A stretch of DNA of 64,000 nucleotides from an uncultured Bacteriovoracaceae bacterium (GTDB lineage Bacteria; Bdellovibrionota; Bacteriovoracia; Bacteriovoracales; Bacteriovoracaceae), in assembly GCA_937923325.1 (NCBI GenBank), contig CAKZUQ010000018.1, positions 1 through 64,000 on the forward strand, given 5' to 3'. Positions 60,697-64,000 of the stretch are shown here, in pieces. Position numbers and translations under genes: made by a program. Numbering within the stretch: the stretch's first letter is position 1; every line of letters begins with the position of its first letter. A model generated the notes under the pieces. It was not told the DNA's origin. It made no database searches and worked only from the letters and a program-made list of their open reading frames with translations.

Positions 60697-62310
60697 ATGC
60701 ATAATCAACGTCTAGGATGGATGTTACTATTGCTTGGAATTCTCGTTTCTTGTAATCAACGCCCAAAGAATAATATTGCTTTTTATAGAAATATAGGTCA
60801 AGAGCCCTCGACATTAAATCCAATTTCATCAACAGATGGTTATTCATCTTCTGTTTATTCTTATATCTATGAATCCCTACTAACAGTAGATAATGATACA
60901 TATGATTGGTTACCGTCATTAGCAACAAAATGGGAAATTTCAAAAGATAAAACAACATTTATTTTTTGGATTAGAGAAGGTGTTAAGTGGCATGATGGTA
61001 AAGAGCTAACTGCAGAAGATGTTCAGTTCTCTTTTGATGTGAATTTTGATGTTAAAAGATGGAATAATGCTTCAAAACAATTTATGTATGAAAATATTGA
61101 ATCCGTAAAGGCTATTGAGAAGTATAAAGTAGAAGTAAAAGTTAAAAATAAAATTTATTCTAATTTTGATATTGTTGCCTCGATGAAAATTCTACCTAAA
61201 CACTTTTATGCTCAAAAAAAGAAGAAAAGTTTCTTTAATAAAACTTTGATTGGAACAGGTCCGTATATTGTGGATGAGTATCATAGAGGTAATAGAGTTG
61301 TTTTAAAAAAGAGTGACTTCTGGTGGGGAAGAGAGGTTGAAAAAGAAAAAATGAAATGGAATTTTCCAAAGATTGTTTTAAGATGGACATCTGATGGAAC
61401 AGTTGCAATGCAAATGTTAAAAAAAGGAAGTTATGACTTTCTTGGATTACAACCAGAGGACTATGTTAAAAAAGCTGTTGGACCTATGTGGGGAAAAACG
61501 GTTCATAAAGTTAAAACAAAAAACAACTCGCCAAAAGGTTATTGTTTTCTTGGGCTGAATATGAAAGACCCTAAGTTAAAAGATAAAAATGTACGAAAAG
61601 CTTTGTATCATTTATTGAATAGAAAATTAATGATTGAAAAATTTGAGTACAACATGTCTGTACCAGCTGTTGGACCGATCTATCCTTCAAGCCCATATAC
61701 TGATAAATCTTTAAAGGCCGTAAAATTTAATCCAAAAAAAGCTCTTGAGTTATTTGCAAAATCTGGTTGGAGAGATACTGATGGGGATAGTATTTTAGAT
61801 AAGAATGGAGAAAAGCTATCTCTTACAATTCTAGAACCTGGAGCTTATGAAAAGTATTTAACTATTTTTAAAGAAGATGCAAGAAGAGCCGGAGTTGAAA
61901 TTCTTATAAAGAAAATCGAGTGGAACTCCTTTATTAAGTTAGTTGTTGATGAAAAGAAATTTCAAATTTGTAGGCTGTGTTGGTCTGCAAGTATTGATTG
62001 GGATCCTATGCAAATTTGGCATACAAAATCGATAAAATCTGGAAATAACTTTGTTCATTATTCAAATAAGAAAGTTGATAAGCTTATTGATAAAGCCCGT
62101 TATATTTTCAGCAGGGAGAAAAGAATTAAAGTTCTAAGAGAAGTAGAAAAAGAAATTATTAATGATGTTCCTTATCTCTTTATTACCTACAAGGATACAA
62201 CTCTGTATGCTCATACAGATAGAATAAAAAAAGATAGAGAAACATATAATTATGATATTGGTCTTTCATATTGGAGATTCAAAACTGAACAAAGGCTAAG
62301 CGCGGAGTAA
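60697..62310 (+). CDS. Peptide ABC transporter, substrate-binding lipoprotein
   Basis: A 537-residue family 5 solute-binding protein (DppA/OppA/YejA type). The lipoprotein signal is MHNQRLGWMLLLLGILVSC, with the Cys at 19. EPSTLNPISSTDGYSSSVYS at the start and the typical FWIREGVKWHDGKELTAEDV, GTGPYIVDEYHRGNRVVL and KNVRKALYHLLNRKLMIEKF blocks are seen. Binds oligopeptides in the periplasm for the two permeases encoded next. AAAAAGGA lies before the ATG. A predator would use such importers for peptides released from prey (inference). Confidence 0.92.
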   Translation: MHNQRLGWMLLLLGILVSCNQRPKNNIAFYRNIGQEPSTLNPISSTDGYSSSVYSYIYESLLTVDNDTYDWLPSLATKWEISKDKTTFIFWIREGVKWHDGKELTAEDVQFSFDVNFDVKRWNNASKQFMYENIESVKAIEKYKVEVKVKNKIYSNFDIVASMKILPKHFYAQKKKKSFFNKTLIGTGPYIVDEYHRGNRVVLKKSDFWWGREVEKEKMKWNFPKIVLRWTSDGTVAMQMLKKGSYDFLGLQPEDYVKKAVGPMWGKTVHKVKTKNNSPKGYCFLGLNMKDPKLKDKNVRKALYHLLNRKLMIEKFEYNMSVPAVGPIYPSSPYTDKSLKAVKFNPKKALELFAKSGWRDTDGDSILDKNGEKLSLTILEPGAYEKYLTIFKEDARRAGVEILIKKIEWNSFIKLVVDEKKFQICRLCWSASIDWDPMQIWHTKSIKSGNNFVHYSNKKVDKLIDKARYIFSREKRIKVLREVEKEIINDVPYLFITYKDTTLYAHTDRIKKDRETYNYDIGLSYWRFKTEQRLSAE

Positions 62311-62312
62311 TC

Positions 62313-63350
62313 ATGGGAAAGTACTTATTAAAACGTATTCTAATTTTGATTCCAACTTTAATTGGAATCACAATTGTTGTTTTTGGAATCGTTAATCTTG
62401 CACCAGGTTCTCCAGTTGAACAAAAAATTCAACAAATGAAATTTGCTGGTGCTGATGGAAATTCAAATGCTGGTGCAGCAGCTTCTAAAGGAGCTAGTGC
62501 AACAGTATCAAATGAAGTTTTAGAGGCTTTGAAAAAACAATATGGTTTCGATAAGCCAGTTCATATTAGATATTGGATATGGTTAAAAAACTTAGCTAAA
62601 TTTGATTTTGGAGAGTCCTTCACCTATGAGGAAGAAGTGACAAGCGTTATTATGTCAAAGCTTCCAGTCTCATTACAGTTTGGAGTAGTTTCTCTGATAT
62701 TATCTTATTTGATATCAATCCCTCTTGGGATTTTAAAAGCAATAAAAGATGGATCTAAATTTGATCAAGCTTCAAGTTTTTTATTATTTTTAGCTTATTC
62801 AATACCAGGATTTATGTTGGCCATTTTTCTTATTGTCTTCTTATCTGGTGGAAGTTTTTTAGATATTTTTCCAGTCGGACGACTTTACTCTGATTTCTAC
62901 GATGAGATGAACACTTGGGAGAGGTTTGTTGATAGAATCTACCACTTTATTCTACCACTTACTTGTTATGTTATCGGATCATTTACAACATTAACTATGT
63001 TAATGAAAAACTCTTTGATTGAAGAAATAAAAAAAGACTATATTCGTACTGCTAGGGCGAAGGGTTTACCTGAAAAAACTGTATATCTTAAACATGCTCT
63101 AAGAAATGCCTTAATACCAATTGTAACTGGGCTTGGAGGTTTCTTATCAGTTTTTTTTGCAGGGTCACTGTTATTGGAAAAAATTTTTCAATTAGATGGA
63201 ATGGGCTTATTAGGTTTTAACTCATTACTTTCTAGAGATTATAATGTGCTGATGGGACTTGTATTTATTCAAGCTCTTTTAATGTTAGTGGGTAATATTA
63301 TTTCTGATATTGCGTATGTACTTGTAGATCCAAGGATAGATTTCTCATGA
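62313..63350 (+). CDS. Peptide ABC transporter permease, OppB/YejB type
   Basis: A 345-residue inner-membrane permease with about six helices. KRILILIPTLIGITIVVFGI opens it, PGSPVEQ and the insertion rich in Gly/Ala (GADGNSNAGAAASKGASA) follow, then the EAA loop YIRTARAKGLPEKTVYLKHA with LRNALIPIV, which contacts the ATPase. Permeases of this group pair with an OppC-type partner, which follows with an ATGA overlap. GGAG precedes the ATG. Confidence 0.93.
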   Translation: MGKYLLKRILILIPTLIGITIVVFGIVNLAPGSPVEQKIQQMKFAGADGNSNAGAAASKGASATVSNEVLEALKKQYGFDKPVHIRYWIWLKNLAKFDFGESFTYEEEVTSVIMSKLPVSLQFGVVSLILSYLISIPLGILKAIKDGSKFDQASSFLLFLAYSIPGFMLAIFLIVFLSGGSFLDIFPVGRLYSDFYDEMNTWERFVDRIYHFILPLTCYVIGSFTTLTMLMKNSLIEEIKKDYIRTARAKGLPEKTVYLKHALRNALIPIVTGLGGFLSVFFAGSLLLEKIFQLDGMGLLGFNSLLSRDYNVLMGLVFIQALLMLVGNIISDIAYVLVDPRIDFS

Positions 63351-64000
63351 TAGATAGATTATTAAAAAATGAACAGTCATTAAAGAAATGGAATTCATTT
63401 AAGAATAGAAAACCTGCAATTATATCTTTATGGATAATTCTTACTGCATGCTTTTTTAGTTTTACTGCAGAGTTTTGGGCCAACTCTAAACCAATTGTTA
63501 TCGGTTATAAAGGAAATACTTATTTTCCAATTTTTAAAAACTATACAGTGGATAAGTTTGGCATAAAAGACTCAATGGTCGTTGACTATAAAAAATTAAA
63601 GTTAGGAGAATCGGACTGGGTAATCTGGCCAATTATTAAATGGGATCCATATGAAACTAATAAAAAAGTTGAAGACTTTCCTGCTCCACCTTCTTCAGAT
63701 AATTTAATGGGAACTGATGACCGAGGCCGTGATGTTTTAACCAGACTTTTATACGGTCTAAGGTATAGTATTATATACGCTCTAGCAGTCTGGTTGTTAA
63801 CAATCGTAACTGGTGCTATTCTTGGTGGTGCCCAGGGTTACTGGGGGGGGCGTATAGATCTTTTTGGTCAAAGGTTCACAGAGATCCTAAGCACTGTTCC
63901 TCAACTTCTATTACTAATTATTATTATTAGTGTATTTCAGCCAAGCATGACTTTATTAATTATTATTACAAGTGTTTTTGGTTGGATACCAATTAGTTAT
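63347..64000 (+). CDS. Peptide ABC transporter permease, OppC/YejE type (cut by window edge)
   Basis: The first 218 residues of the second permease. After an N-terminal helix (AIISLWIILTACFFSFTAEF) a long periplasmic loop with WVIWPIIKWDPYETN leads to APPSSDNLMGTDDRGRDVLTR, the OppC signature, and the first transport helices. The long loop and its aromatic WP...Y pattern resemble YejE of the microcin C importer more than plain DppC. The frame has no stop before the edge; the ATPase genes are expected beyond. Confidence 0.92.
   Translation, partial: MIDRLLKNEQSLKKWNSFKNRKPAIISLWIILTACFFSFTAEFWANSKPIVIGYKGNTYFPIFKNYTVDKFGIKDSMVVDYKKLKLGESDWVIWPIIKWDPYETNKKVEDFPAPPSSDNLMGTDDRGRDVLTRLLYGLRYSIIYALAVWLLTIVTGAILGGAQGYWGGRIDLFGQRFTEILSTVPQLLLLIIIISVFQPSMTLLIIITSVFGWIPISY

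Overview
The window is low-GC, densely packed DNA from a Gram-negative bacterium. It combines an outer-membrane/periplasm-rich gene set (many Sec signal peptides, lipoboxes and beta-barrels), a gliding-machinery cluster (Glt/Agl type) of the kind known from Myxococcota and Bdellovibrionota, AddAB instead of RecBCD, and OxyR next to a 2-Cys peroxiredoxin. Together these point to a Bdellovibrio-like predator group, most likely Bacteriovoracaceae/Halobacteriovorax. This placement is inference: there is no rRNA in the window and no database search was possible. I see no tRNA genes, CRISPR array or prophage.

Layout. 1-1.7 kb: valS (cut by the edge) and hisS. 1.9-7.8 kb: a minus-strand operon headed by a membrane-bound Fe-S oxidoreductase (NarI-like plus HdrD-like) and followed by three secreted proteins of unknown function. 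7.9-10.6 kb: a membrane protein, a probable lipoprotein, a possible small RNA with a perfect terminator, and an ankyrin protein. 10.6-15.1 kb: a three-gene operon of alpha/beta hydrolase (Cys in the nucleophile elbow), DUF6765-like protein and GMC oxidoreductase. 15.2-17.4 kb: a histidine kinase and hslO. 17.4-23.2 kb: addB-addA. 23.2-33.8 kb: a Glt-like plus-strand operon (OM barrel, TPR proteins, FHA/TonB-like GltG homologue) convergent with a TolQ-TolR-TolR motor operon; a possible 30-residue membrane peptide lies between them. 33.9-41.8 kb: gmhA, trxA, an RDD protein, polA, peroxiredoxin with a near-perfect OxyR operator, oxyR and an EamA transporter. 41.8-47 kb: a secreted M1-like peptidase, an exported class I amidotransferase-like protein, a lipoprotein and groES-groEL.

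47.2-56.5 kb is accessory DNA. Remnants of IS3, IS66 and IS91 elements and one nearly complete IS66 surround a five-gene operon (48.4-52.0 kb): two YceI proteins, a cytochrome c lipoprotein, a porin-like barrel with one N-terminal CxxCH haem motif (Cyc2-like architecture) and a TPR/barrel protein. I regard this as a candidate new outer-membrane electron-transfer system.

57.4-58.7 kb holds the most unusual regulation: a sigma-54 promoter drives a leader of about 200 nt with three hairpins that each expose GGA in the loop (the CsrA/RsmA-site pattern). It ends in a 17-bp stem that encloses the start codon of a 153-residue protein of unknown function and is followed by a T-tract. It could be a Csr/Rsm-type small RNA, an attenuated leader, or both.

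58.8-64 kb: a methyltransferase with an apparent signal peptide, a QueD-family protein, a secreted coiled-coil protein from a probably leaderless transcript, and an oligopeptide/microcin C-type ABC importer running off the right edge.
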